Shown piece after piece: positions 1 through 5,716 of a stretch of 7,559 bases of DNA. The notes beneath the pieces are model-generated. The model was not told where the DNA came from and searched no databases. It saw nothing but the letters and a program-made list of their open reading frames with translations. Origin of the DNA: Bacillota bacterium (GTDB taxonomy: Bacteria > Bacillota > Clostridia > Acetivibrionales > DSM-1351). Location of the stretch: NCBI GenBank assembly GCA_023417285.1, contig JAEZFR010000130.1, forward strand, positions 1 through 7,559, written 5' to 3'. The translations under genes were made by a program, and so were the position numbers. Every line of letters starts with the position of its first letter. Position 1 is the first letter of the stretch.

Positions 1-112
1 TCCCAATTCCGTCAGGTCCCTCAAATATATAGGCATGTCCTACATTATTATTGGTTATAGCCAAATTCAAATTATTAAGTATGTTTTTATGTCCCAGCAA
101 ATTATTAATCAT
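1..112 (-). CDS. holB: DNA polymerase III subunit delta' (HolB), N-terminal fragment cut by window edge
   Basis: This is the start of the clamp-loader delta' subunit, which helps load the beta sliding clamp during replication. Only 37 codons plus one base are in the window. The reading frame begins MINNLLGHKNIL and runs to GHAYIFEGPDGIG at the edge. That is the usual HolB opening: a short helix, then the HAYxFEGPxGxGK P-loop region, with the next codon beginning with A as expected for lysine. The ATG at 112-110 overlaps the yaaR stop codon (TGA at 111-109) in an ATGA arrangement, and no good ribosome-binding site sits at the right distance, so translation is probably coupled to yaaR. The position directly after yaaR matches the B. 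subtilis order tmk-yaaQ-yaaR-holB. Identity is inferred from a short stretch plus this gene order. Confidence 0.85.
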   Translation of the reverse strand, partial: MINNLLGHKNILNNLNLAITNNNVGHAYIFEGPDGIG

Positions 113-561
113 AGGAATAAGTCCATAATCAAGCCTCTAATATCATCAAGCTTTTGCAATATTTTAATATTATCACTTTCCGCCTTAAGTACCTCGTTTG
201 TAAGTTCTATCAGTTCCTCATTTATCTTCTTAATTACAGCAAACACCCTATGTCTGCCCCTACGATCAAGAAAATTTCTCTTGCTAAATGAATGTGAATT
301 ACTCACAGCCTCATCCAGAAATTCAGAAATCAGCTGCTTATATATCTTTAAGTCTCTTATATCAGCCTTTTTCCCAAGCTTCTGGCCTTGACTCTGAATT
401 TTATCCACCAGAACCTTAATTCTTTCCTGGTAGTTAACATTCTCCATCTTTTTTAGAGATGCAGAAAAGGCTGCATCCCTCTCATTTCTAACCATTCGAT
501 CATCTCTGCCCATCATAGCAGATATTGCCGTAGGGTTTTTGGGTGCTTCATTAATTTTCAT
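109..561 (-). CDS. yaaR: YaaR family protein (DUF327), function unknown
   Basis: This 150-residue, highly charged and apparently soluble protein has no signal peptide or membrane segment. After a poorly structured first 35 residues it is predicted to be mostly helical. The core from about residue 43 onward (NYQERIKVLVDKIQ, then FLDEAVSNSHSFSKR, then RGRHRVFAVIKKINEEL) has the look I know from the DUF327/YaaR family, whose members are about 145 residues long. No catalytic motif is visible and the family has no established biochemical role. The ATG at 561-559 follows a G-rich GGGGGGAA stretch about 5 bases upstream. The gene sits 23 bases after darA and overlaps holB by 4 bases, so it is almost certainly co-transcribed with both. 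Conserved linkage to tmk, darA and holB suggests a housekeeping role, which remains inference. Confidence 0.88.
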   Translation of the reverse strand: MKINEAPKNPTAISAMMGRDDRMVRNERDAAFSASLKKMENVNYQERIKVLVDKIQSQGQKLGKKADIRDLKIYKQLISEFLDEAVSNSHSFSKRNFLDRRGRHRVFAVIKKINEELIELTNEVLKAESDNIKILQKLDDIRGLIMDLFL

Positions 562-584
562 ATATTCCCCCCACTTATGAGCGG

Positions 585-923
585 TTATATCTTGTGAAAA
601 CGCTCCACATCAACAACAAAAACCGTTGCACCGCCTACTAAAACCTCAACAGGGTAAGGCATATACATACCATTCATGCCATTCATTCCGTTTGGTGATA
701 CTGGTGTATTGATTACCTGTTTCCTACTCTTTGATTTCTTTTCAATAATGCTCATTACCTCGTCCAGTTTTTCCTCATCTACACCTACGAGCAAAGTAGT
801 ATTTCCTGCTTTCAAGAAGCCTCCTGAGGAACACATCTTAGTGACACTAAAACCATGTTTATTGAGCTCCTCCATTACCTTGTGACCGTCCTCATCATGC
901 ACAATAGCAAAAACTAGTTTCAT
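585..923 (-). CDS. darA: Cyclic-di-AMP receptor DarA/PstA (YaaQ), PII-like protein
   Basis: This small cytosolic PII-like signalling protein (112 residues; relatives are about 109) binds the second messenger c-di-AMP as a trimer. It opens MKLVFAIVHDEDG. The ligand-pocket residues known from S. aureus PstA are at the same numbers here: Thr28, Phe36 in GGFLKAGNTT, Asn41 and Gly47. The C-terminal strand VEVLVGGATVFVVDVERF is also typical. The flexible loop between the two halves (about 67-90) contains a GMNGMNGM repeat. I start it at the ATG at 923 because GGGAGGT (935-929) is an excellent ribosome-binding site 5 bases upstream; a longer frame from 941 would translate that site itself. It lies 32 bases after tmk and 23 before yaaR. 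The downstream target of DarA is not known and the context does not reveal it. Confidence 0.93.
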   Translation of the reverse strand: MKLVFAIVHDEDGHKVMEELNKHGFSVTKMCSSGGFLKAGNTTLLVGVDEEKLDEVMSIIEKKSKSRKQVINTPVSPNGMNGMNGMYMPYPVEVLVGGATVFVVDVERFHKI

Positions 924-928
924 CCACG

Positions 929-936
929 TACCTCCC
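929..936 (-). promoter_or_regulatory. Ribosome-binding site that fixes the darA start
   Basis: GGGAGGTA lies just upstream of the ATG at 923-921. Two in-frame ATG codons at 941 and 938 would put this sequence inside the coding region, so the internal ATG is the likelier start. The trimmed protein also begins exactly where DarA relatives begin. Confidence 0.8.
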
Positions 937-955
937 ATCACATTTATATTATAAT

Positions 956-1585
956 TTAATAACTTTCAATAAGGCCAATAAGGTACTCTTTAATCTCAAG
1001 AGCTATTTCTTCAACTGTTTTTTTTGCATTAATAGTCTTAATTCTTTCAGGGTATAAAACGCTTAACTTCTTGTAGCCTTCATATACACTCTTGTGAAAA
1101 TCAAGCTTTTCCTGCTCAATGCGATCTGCTTCGGTAGCAGACATACGCCTTTTTAAGGCAATCTCTACATCTATGTCTAAAAAAAATGTAATATCCGGTA
1201 CAACGCCATCAACTGCTATTCTATTGATATCTGCAACTGCCATCAGGTCAATATTTCTTCCAAACCCTTGATATGCATAGCTAGAGTCAACAAACCTGTC
1301 ACAAATTACTACCTTTCCTGCTTCAAGCGAGGGCTTAATAAGTTGCGAAACATGTTGTGCCCTAGATGCAGCATATAAAATCAATTCAGTAATAGGCTCA
1401 ATATCAGTATTTTCTTTGTCCAAAACTAAATCTCTGATTTTCTCGCTTATATGCGTTCCGCCCGGTTCTCTCGTCAGAACAACTTTATATCCCCGGTCCT
1501 CTAGGTATTGCTTCATAAGCTTAATTTGAGTGGTCTTGCCAGATCCATCTGTGCCCTCAACTGTAATGAATAAACCGCTGCTCAT
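956..1585 (-). CDS. tmk: Thymidylate kinase
   Basis: This enzyme phosphorylates dTMP to dTDP with ATP in the cytosol, an essential step of dTTP supply. The 209-residue protein has the P-loop GTDGSGKT at 11-18, the TREPGGT motif at 38-44, the DRF motif at 96-98 (the family DRY/F nucleotide-binding signature), YQG at 105-107, and an arginine-rich lid stretch around RRMSATEADR. Length is normal for the family (about 205-215). The start is the ATG at 1585-1583, placed 8 bases after AAGGAG (1599-1594). A GTG three codons upstream overlaps that ribosome-binding site and is less likely. It follows the decarboxylase gene by 66 bases, where a promoter can be seen, and precedes darA by 32 bases, so it probably heads or shares the tmk-darA-yaaR-holB transcript. 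Confidence 0.96.
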   Translation of the reverse strand: MSSGLFITVEGTDGSGKTTQIKLMKQYLEDRGYKVVLTREPGGTHISEKIRDLVLDKENTDIEPITELILYAASRAQHVSQLIKPSLEAGKVVICDRFVDSSYAYQGFGRNIDLMAVADINRIAVDGVVPDITFFLDIDVEIALKRRMSATEADRIEQEKLDFHKSVYEGYKKLSVLYPERIKTINAKKTVEEIALEIKEYLIGLIESY

Positions 1586-1633
1586 TTTGTGCACTCCTTT
1601 GCAAAAATGCTATGTATATAATTTGTTGCTTAT

Positions 1634-1662
1634 ATTATAACAATAAACTGCTCAGCTAACAA
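1634..1662 (-). promoter_or_regulatory. Probable sigma-A promoter for tmk-darA-yaaR-holB
   Basis: On the minus strand TTGTTA (1662-1657) and a perfect TATAAT (1639-1634) are separated by 17 bases. The -35 box lies within the last codons of the upstream decarboxylase gene. Transcription would start near 1627, giving a leader of about 40 bases with the tmk ribosome-binding site. No terminator lies between the two genes, so this would be an internal promoter in addition to read-through. Confidence 0.5.
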
Positions 1663-3082
1663 CCAAAACACATCCATCAGTTATCCCAATAACACTGCCC
1701 CCAGCTCCTATTGTATTTTCTAGGTAGTCAACAGTATCCTCTTCAAATACTTCTCCTGGGTATATAACCGGTATACCTGGAGGATATGGCGTAATAGCGC
1801 CAGCACATATTCTTCCACATGAGTTATGGAGACTTATAGTTTCCTTTTTTGCATAATATGTTTCACTAGGGGTCATTGATACCCTTGGAATGTGCAGTGT
1901 TACTATTTTTTGCTTTTTTAATGGCATATTATACCTACCCTGCCTATCAATTTCCTTCAAAGCTGTATAAAGCTTAGAAAAAGAAATAATATCATCTGCA
2001 ATAGTTGAAATAAGTACTATGTTCTGGTAATCAGACATCTCTATATAAGTATTAAAGCTCTTGCGCAGCACTTTTTCCGCTTCATACCCTGTAAGGCCTG
2101 AGCTTCTGGTGTTTATAACTAATCTTGTTATATCATTTTCGATACCCCTTGGCAGCGCATCCTGTGTTAGAGCACATAATGAGGTATTTGAGTGCAAATC
2201 ATTTATAAATATAGTAATGTTTGCGACTAGGTTATCCAGCCTTGGCCCACCCTCTTTTTGCATTATTTCTCTGGCAATATCCAAAAAAGCCATCAATATA
2301 TATGAAGGACTGGATGTTTGAAGCATAGCTAAGTTAAATCTAAGTTTCTCCATATCAATCCTTGGCCCCCGCACATGTAAATACGCGCTCTGGGTAAGGG
2401 CAGGCAACGTCTTATGAGCACTTTGAATACATATATCTGCACCAAGCCTTATTGAGCTTTGAGGTAACTGCTCACAGAAGCCCAGATGAGCACCATGTGC
2501 CTCATCTACTATTAAAACCTTACCTTTTGAGTGAACTAAATTACTTATTTGCTGAATGTCACAACATATTCCATAGTAATTAGGACGAGTAAGGAAAACA
2601 GCCTTTGCTTCAGGATATTTGTCTAAAGCACTCTTTATATCATTGATACTTACCTCAGCAGATATTGAGAAGTTTTCATCAAACCTCGGTTGAATGAATA
2701 CAGGACGGGCACCGGATAGAATGAGGGCAGCTAAAAAGGATTTATGAGCATCTCTTGAGACAAGCACTATATCATCTCTTTGGCACACGCTCAGCAGCGC
2801 TGCCTGCACGCCGCACGTCGAGCCGTTTACAAGGAAGAATGTATGCTCAGCACCAAAGGCTTGAGCCGCGAGCTGCTGAGCGTCGCGAATTATCCCTTCG
2901 GGGCAATGCAAATTATCACTGCCATATATCTCAGTTATATCAAGCTTTAATATATCTTGAGTAAGCTCATAGGGAATGCCCTTAGACAGCTTATGTCCAG
3001 GCATATGAAAAATATTGGCCTTCTTTTCTGAATACGTTTTTAGGTAATTATAAATGGGTAAATTATAGCCGTTTATAAACAA
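1652..3082 (-). CDS. YaaO-like Orn/Lys/Arg decarboxylase (PLP fold type I), substrate unknown
   Basis: This is a 476-residue PLP-dependent enzyme of the Orn/Lys/Arg decarboxylase family, short form: it begins directly with the catalytic domain and lacks the N-terminal wing domain of the large inducible enterobacterial enzymes. Visible landmarks are MPGHK at 27-31, the phosphate-binding NGSTCG at 86-91, AHKS at 112-115, DEAHGAHLGF at 193-202 (the aspartate that pairs with the PLP ring nitrogen), and SAHKTLPALTQ with Lys224 as the Schiff-base lysine. A C-terminal domain ends with the usual PYPPGIPVIYPGE motif. The start is a TTG at 3082-3080. GGAGGGG lies unusually close, but a stop codon (TAA at 3106-3104) closes the frame upstream and no ATG or GTG occurs before the family-conserved region. 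The position before tmk is that of B. subtilis yaaO. Substrate (arginine, lysine or ornithine) cannot be read from the sequence. Confidence 0.9.
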   Translation of the reverse strand: MFINGYNLPIYNYLKTYSEKKANIFHMPGHKLSKGIPYELTQDILKLDITEIYGSDNLHCPEGIIRDAQQLAAQAFGAEHTFFLVNGSTCGVQAALLSVCQRDDIVLVSRDAHKSFLAALILSGARPVFIQPRFDENFSISAEVSINDIKSALDKYPEAKAVFLTRPNYYGICCDIQQISNLVHSKGKVLIVDEAHGAHLGFCEQLPQSSIRLGADICIQSAHKTLPALTQSAYLHVRGPRIDMEKLRFNLAMLQTSSPSYILMAFLDIAREIMQKEGGPRLDNLVANITIFINDLHSNTSLCALTQDALPRGIENDITRLVINTRSSGLTGYEAEKVLRKSFNTYIEMSDYQNIVLISTIADDIISFSKLYTALKEIDRQGRYNMPLKKQKIVTLHIPRVSMTPSETYYAKKETISLHNSCGRICAGAITPYPPGIPVIYPGEVFEEDTVDYLENTIGAGGSVIGITDGCVLVVS

Positions 3083-3100
3083 TCCCCTCCAGTCAACTTT

Positions 3101-3109
3101 ATTTTAGCA
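3101..3109 (-). promoter_or_regulatory. Possible extended -10 promoter for the decarboxylase gene
   Basis: TGCTAAAAT on the minus strand is an extended -10 element (TG-n-TAAAAT). The -35 region near 3125-3130 (TGGTTA) is weak, as is common with extended -10 promoters. The predicted start site near 3094 leaves a leader of only about a dozen bases before the TTG start, with GGAGGGG at 3090-3084. Confidence 0.35.
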
Positions 3110-3168
3110 TATATATTCCCCTATTAACCATAGTTATTACTGAGAACGTTATAAACTCATATACGTTT

Positions 3169-3206
3169 AAAAAAGGCACCGAGAAAAATTATCCGGCACC
3201 TTTTTT
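3169..3206 (-). terminator. Rho-independent terminator downstream of bioY
   Basis: Minus-strand RNA folds as A6-GGUGCC-GG, a loop, then CUC-GGUGCC-U6. The six A pair with the six U, and GGUGCC pairs with the second GGUGCC through four Watson-Crick pairs and two G-U wobbles. On the plus strand the wobble pairs become C-A mismatches, so the hairpin favours minus-strand transcripts. It is about 165 bases beyond the bioY stop and about 85 before the decarboxylase start, and separates the two transcription units. Confidence 0.8.
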
Positions 3207-3281
3207 GAATTCCAACTAGGTCGCAGCAGATGCTGCTTGTTATATTGTATGCTGGCGTAAAACATATTATTACTATTGTGG

Positions 3282-3345
3282 TTGGGGAAATGTTATCTTT
3301 ACTACGAGGTTTTGTCATTGGTTTGGGGAAATGTTATCTTTACTA
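3282..3345. repeat. Two copies of a 23-bp direct repeat between bioY and its terminator
   Basis: Identical 23-base copies lie at 3282-3304 and 3323-3345, offset by 41 bases. Each begins TTGGGGAAATG and ends ATCTTTACTA. They lie in the untranslated tail of the bioY transcript, with no open frame or transposase nearby. Spaced repeats of this size occur at the ends of some insertion sequences (IS21-type ends carry several), so this may be an end left by a lost element. It could equally be protein-binding repeats. The rest of 3207-3281 holds only a small hairpin, GCAGC-AGAT-GCTGC at 3223-3236. Confidence 0.75.
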
Positions 3346-3371
3346 TAAGTTTTTAGCAGTACTGAGAAACG

Positions 3372-3953
3372 TTAGCGACTTTCCTCTCTTCTAAGTAACT
3401 GCACTGGTAAGAAGCTGAGTGCCATATTTAACCTTCTTGCCAATAATACACTGACAATGCACTTTATAATATCACCGGGTATAAATATTGCAAAGCAACT
3501 CCACAATAATGCCTTTACTCCTATAGGATTGGATATAACATAGTTTGATATAATATAAAAGTATATTAACCCGCATGTATATGCTGCCAATACTCCTAAA
3601 AAACTAACTAACAGCATCCTCACAATACCGTACTCCTTCATTCGTTCAGCAAAATAACCAATAATAAATGCAGCCAGTGCGAATCCAATCAGATATCCGA
3701 ATGTGGGATGTATAACATAGTTAATACCCCCTCCCCCTGCAAATACTGGAATTCCGCTGAGTCCAATAGCTATGTACACCAATACCGATGTCAGAGCCAT
3801 TTTTGATCCAAGCAACAATCCTGAAAGCACTAAAAACAATACCTGGAATGTAAACGGTGCAGGGCCGAAAGGTATTTTTATAAATGCCCCAACAGCTATC
3901 AAGGCTGCAAACAGCCCACATAAAATTATAGACCTTGTGTTGAAATTCTTCAT
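3372..3953 (-). CDS. bioY: Biotin transporter S component BioY
   Basis: This is the integral membrane, biotin-binding subunit of an energy-coupling-factor (ECF) transporter. The 193-residue protein has about six hydrophobic segments. Family motifs are PFTFQ at 33-37, GIPVFAGGGG at 67-76, PTFGY at 83-87, and FIPGDIIK at 157-164, whose aspartate and lysine correspond to biotin-contacting residues in known BioY proteins. The start is the ATG at 3953-3951, preceded by AAAGGA 6-7 bases upstream. No ecfA or ecfT genes are adjacent, so it probably shares an ECF module encoded elsewhere (group II), or works alone. A BirA operator covers its promoter, so it is expected to be repressed when biotin is plentiful. 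Its own promoter and terminator make it a single-gene transcription unit. Confidence 0.95.
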   Translation of the reverse strand: MKNFNTRSIILCGLFAALIAVGAFIKIPFGPAPFTFQVLFLVLSGLLLGSKMALTSVLVYIAIGLSGIPVFAGGGGINYVIHPTFGYLIGFALAAFIIGYFAERMKEYGIVRMLLVSFLGVLAAYTCGLIYFYIISNYVISNPIGVKALLWSCFAIFIPGDIIKCIVSVLLARRLNMALSFLPVQLLRREESR

Positions 3954-4049
3954 ATGTATTCCTTTCCCAAAGTGTTTTCACATTTAATATTTGAATTAAC
4001 ACATTGATATAACAATATGTATTTCCACATTTAACCTATTTCTTTTATC

Positions 4050-4078
4050 AATATAATATATAATAAAGGTATTGTCAA
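4050..4078 (-). promoter_or_regulatory. Promoter of bioY
   Basis: A perfect -35 TTGACA (4078-4073), 17-base spacing and -10 TATATT (4055-4050) face bioY. The expected start site is near 4043, giving a leader of about 90 bases. The -35 box lies inside the promoter-proximal half of the BirA operator, the geometry expected for repression. Confidence 0.75.
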
Positions 4079-4107
4079 CTTAGTATTTTGTTTTAGTTAA
4101 CAATACC
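4068..4107. promoter_or_regulatory. BirA operator (biotin repressor box) upstream of bioY
   Basis: Two inverted 13-base half-sites, GGTATTGTCAACT (4068-4080) and AGTTAACAATACC (4095-4107), match at 12 of 13 positions and are separated by 14 bases. This fits the known Firmicute BirA pattern, TTGTTAAC-type arms with a 14-16-base gap. Biotinyl-AMP-loaded BirA would bind as a dimer and block RNA polymerase. The gene it controls, a biotin transporter, supports the call. Confidence 0.88.
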
Positions 4108-4166
4108 TTATGTATCTTAACTTTTAATTAATAAGAATTGCTGACATATTTGAAATTTCTGTTAGC

Positions 4167-4210
4167 AAAAAGGAGCCCTGTACTAAAAATAAATTAGTAC
4201 ACAGCCCCTC
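4167..4210 (-). terminator. Rho-independent terminator of the malic enzyme gene
   Basis: On the minus strand GAGGGGCTGTGTACTAA pairs with TTAGTACAGGGCTCCTT around a 7-base loop, with one G-G mismatch and a few G-U pairs, followed by a run of U (4171-4167). It is about 105 bases after the malic enzyme stop codon and separates that gene from the bioY promoter region. Confidence 0.82.
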
Positions 4211-4218
4211 TAATAATT

Positions 4219-4308
4219 ACTACTATTTAAATATCACTACTATATAAATATCACTACTATATAATATTACTACTATATAATATTACTACTATATAATATA
4301 TAATTTAC
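4219..4308. repeat. AT-rich tandem repeats (five units of 16-17 bp) in the malic enzyme 3' UTR
   Basis: The core ACTACTAT recurs at 4219, 4236, 4253, 4269 and 4285, that is at spacings of 17, 17, 16 and 16 bases, with linkers of the form ATAAATATC or ATAATATT. A decayed sixth copy may follow to about 4315. The array fills the space between the malic enzyme stop codon and its terminator. It is nearly pure AT, encodes nothing recognisable and is not CRISPR-like: there are no unique spacers and the units are too short. In the 363-base gene-free stretch 3954-4316 it is accompanied only by the terminator, the BirA box and the bioY promoter. Confidence 0.85.
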
Positions 4309-4316
4309 TATATGTT

Positions 4317-5492
4317 TTACTTTCTAGCTACGCCAGTCTTTCTTGCAGCTTCAGCAACCGCTGCAGCAACTTCCTTCGCCACTCTTGGATCGAATGGAGC
4401 CGGAATTACATATTCAGCATTAACTTCTTCATCAGTGATGAGTCCAGCTATAGCATAAGCAGCAGCTATCTTCATTTCATCATTTATTTCTCTAGCTCCT
4501 ACATCAAAAGTACCTCTGAAGATACCTGGGAATGCAAGAACGTTATTAACCTGATTTGGAAAGTCTGAACGGCCTGTACCAACAATAGCAGCACCAGCAG
4601 CAAGAGCATCTTCAGGCATAATTTCTGGAGTTGGGTTAGCCTGTGCAAATACGATAGGATCCTTTGCCATTGACTCTACCATTTCCTTTGTAACGGTATT
4701 AGCAGCGGATACTCCGATAAATACGTCTGCTCCAACCATAACATCCTTCAATGAACCCTTCTTGCCTTCAAGGTTAGTGATCTTAGCCATCTGTTCCTTG
4801 ATTGGGTTCAAGTTTGCTCTTCCCTCATAAATTGCACCCTTAGTGTCACAAAGTATTACCTTTGTAAGACCCATTGAGAAAAGAAGCTTTGTAATAGCTA
4901 TTGCTGCTGCACCAGCACCATTAACTACTATTGAGATATCTTTCATATCCTTTTTAACAACCTTCAACGCATTGATAAGTCCTGCAGCTGTAACTATTGC
5001 AGTACCATGCTGGTCATCGTGGAATATTGGAATATCTGTTTCCTTCTTGAGTCTTTCTTCTATTTCAAAACATCTTGGAGCAGCTATATCTTCTAAGTTA
5101 ACGCCACCGAAGCTTCCAGCTAACAACTTAACTGTCTCAACGATAGTGTCAACATCTTTTGACTTAATACAGAGTGGGAATGCATCTACATCACCGAAAG
5201 TCTTAAATAAGCAGCACTTTCCTTCCATAACTGGCATACCAGCTTCTGGTCCGATATCTCCTAAACCAAGTACTGCAGTACCATCAGTGATAACTGCTAC
5301 GAGGTTGTGTCTTCTTGTGTATTTGTAAGAGTTTTCTACATCCTTCTGAATTTCAAGACATGGTTGAGCAACTCCTGGTGAGTATGCTAATGATAGATCT
5401 CTCTTGTCCTTTAATGGAGCCTTACAGATTACTTCAATTTTTCCTGACCACTCTTCGTGAGCTTTTAATGAATCTTCATAAATAGTACCCAT
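4317..5492 (-). CDS. Malic enzyme (oxaloacetate-decarboxylating malate dehydrogenase)
   Basis: This enzyme oxidatively decarboxylates L-malate to pyruvate and CO2 in the cytosol, reducing NAD(P)+. The 391-residue protein is the short bacterial form without the C-terminal phosphotransacetylase-like domain of MaeB. The catalytic tyrosine is in LAYSPGV (Tyr37) and the catalytic lysine in MEGKCCLFK (Lys92). Metal ligands are in NLEDI (Glu134, Asp135) and HDDQHGTA (Asp159 or Asp160). The dinucleotide-binding loop is NGAGAAAI at 191-198. The clostridial relative studied in C. thermocellum uses NADP+, but cofactor choice cannot be settled by eye here. The ATG at 5492-5490 follows a G-rich ribosome-binding site (GGGGGAA, about 5507-5501). 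It has its own promoter under a Rex operator and lies downstream of mdh, which makes its substrate. A terminator follows the gene. Confidence 0.94.
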   Translation of the reverse strand: MGTIYEDSLKAHEEWSGKIEVICKAPLKDKRDLSLAYSPGVAQPCLEIQKDVENSYKYTRRHNLVAVITDGTAVLGLGDIGPEAGMPVMEGKCCLFKTFGDVDAFPLCIKSKDVDTIVETVKLLAGSFGGVNLEDIAAPRCFEIEERLKKETDIPIFHDDQHGTAIVTAAGLINALKVVKKDMKDISIVVNGAGAAAIAITKLLFSMGLTKVILCDTKGAIYEGRANLNPIKEQMAKITNLEGKKGSLKDVMVGADVFIGVSAANTVTKEMVESMAKDPIVFAQANPTPEIMPEDALAAGAAIVGTGRSDFPNQVNNVLAFPGIFRGTFDVGAREINDEMKIAAAYAIAGLITDEEVNAEYVIPAPFDPRVAKEVAAAVAEAARKTGVARK

Positions 5493-5561
5493 TATTTTTA
5501 TTCCCCCAAACTTTATTTGTTTTTCTTATTACTATGCCTAAACCTTTAATATTTCTATATC

Positions 5562-5590
5562 ATTGTATACTATTGTGAAATGTTTCACAA
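5562..5590 (-). promoter_or_regulatory. Promoter of the malic enzyme gene
   Basis: TTGTGA (5590-5585) and TACAAT (5567-5562) are 17 bases apart on the minus strand. The predicted start is near 5555, with a leader of about 60 bases. The -35 box and the first half of the spacer coincide with the Rex operator. Confidence 0.65.
5573..5590. promoter_or_regulatory. Rex operator (NADH/NAD redox repressor site)
   Basis: The sequence TTGTGAAATGTTTCACAA is an inverted repeat with 8-base arms and a 2-base centre. It fits the established Firmicute Rex consensus TTGTGAA-N4-TTCACAA at all 14 fixed positions. It covers the -35 box of the malic enzyme promoter, so Rex would block transcription when NADH is low and release when NADH builds up. 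Assignment to Rex is by motif and by function of the target gene; rex itself is not in the window. Confidence 0.85.
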
Positions 5591-5670
5591 GTGATTTAAT
5601 GAAAAAACGTAAATTTGGCACAACTGACAAAAACAGCATTACATTTCTCAAGAAATTTGTATATAAACAC

Positions 5671-5704
5671 AATATACAGCGCGCAAACTTGCTCGCTGTA
5701 TATT
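5671..5704 (-). terminator. Hairpin after mdh, probable terminator with a weak U-tract
   Basis: Perfect 11-base arms (AATATACAGCG and its complement) enclose a 12-base loop that can pair further (GCAA with TTGC). The hairpin starts 12 bases past the mdh stop codon. The minus-strand sequence after it is GTGTTTATATAC, which is T-rich but lacks a clean run of T, so termination may be partial. It could also stabilise the mdh message. Confidence 0.6.
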
Positions 5705-5716
5705 ATAGTCCAAATA

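Noticed and set aside
35..391. Open frame on the plus strand opposite yaaR
   Set aside because: Low-complexity Ser/Ile/Phe-rich translation antisense to a well-supported gene, with no ribosome-binding site or family resemblance.
948..953. TATAAT between tmk and darA as a darA promoter
   Set aside because: No acceptable -35 box lies 16-18 bases upstream (sequences are GCCTTA, GGCCTT, TGGCCT), and the 32-base gap suits co-transcription.
3223..3236. Small hairpin GCAGC-AGAT-GCTGC as a terminator
   Set aside because: The stem is only five pairs and no T-run follows on either strand; the real terminator is at 3169-3206.
3721..4002. 93-codon minus-strand frame overlapping the start of bioY
   Set aside because: Out of frame with bioY, which has clear family motifs and its own ribosome-binding site; the overlapping frame has no recognisable features.
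3975..4034. Near-repeat TTTCCACATTTAA / TTTTCACATTTAA in the bioY leader
   Set aside because: Only 12 of 13 AT-rich bases match, with two copies and no known role; probably chance.
3954..4043. Riboswitch in the bioY leader
   Set aside because: The leader is short and AT-rich with no stable structure, and control is already explained by the BirA operator.
4219..4308. CRISPR array
   Set aside because: Units of 16-17 bp without unique spacers and almost pure AT; this is a simple tandem repeat.
4843..5328. 161-codon plus-strand frame inside the malic enzyme gene
   Set aside because: It is a shadow of a strongly conserved gene; the translation is repetitive Ser/Thr/Ala/Pro/Ile with no motif.
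5643..5656. Short palindrome ATTTCTCAAGAAAT upstream of the malic enzyme promoter
   Set aside because: Six-base AT-rich arms are common by chance in this composition, and it matches no operator I can name with confidence.
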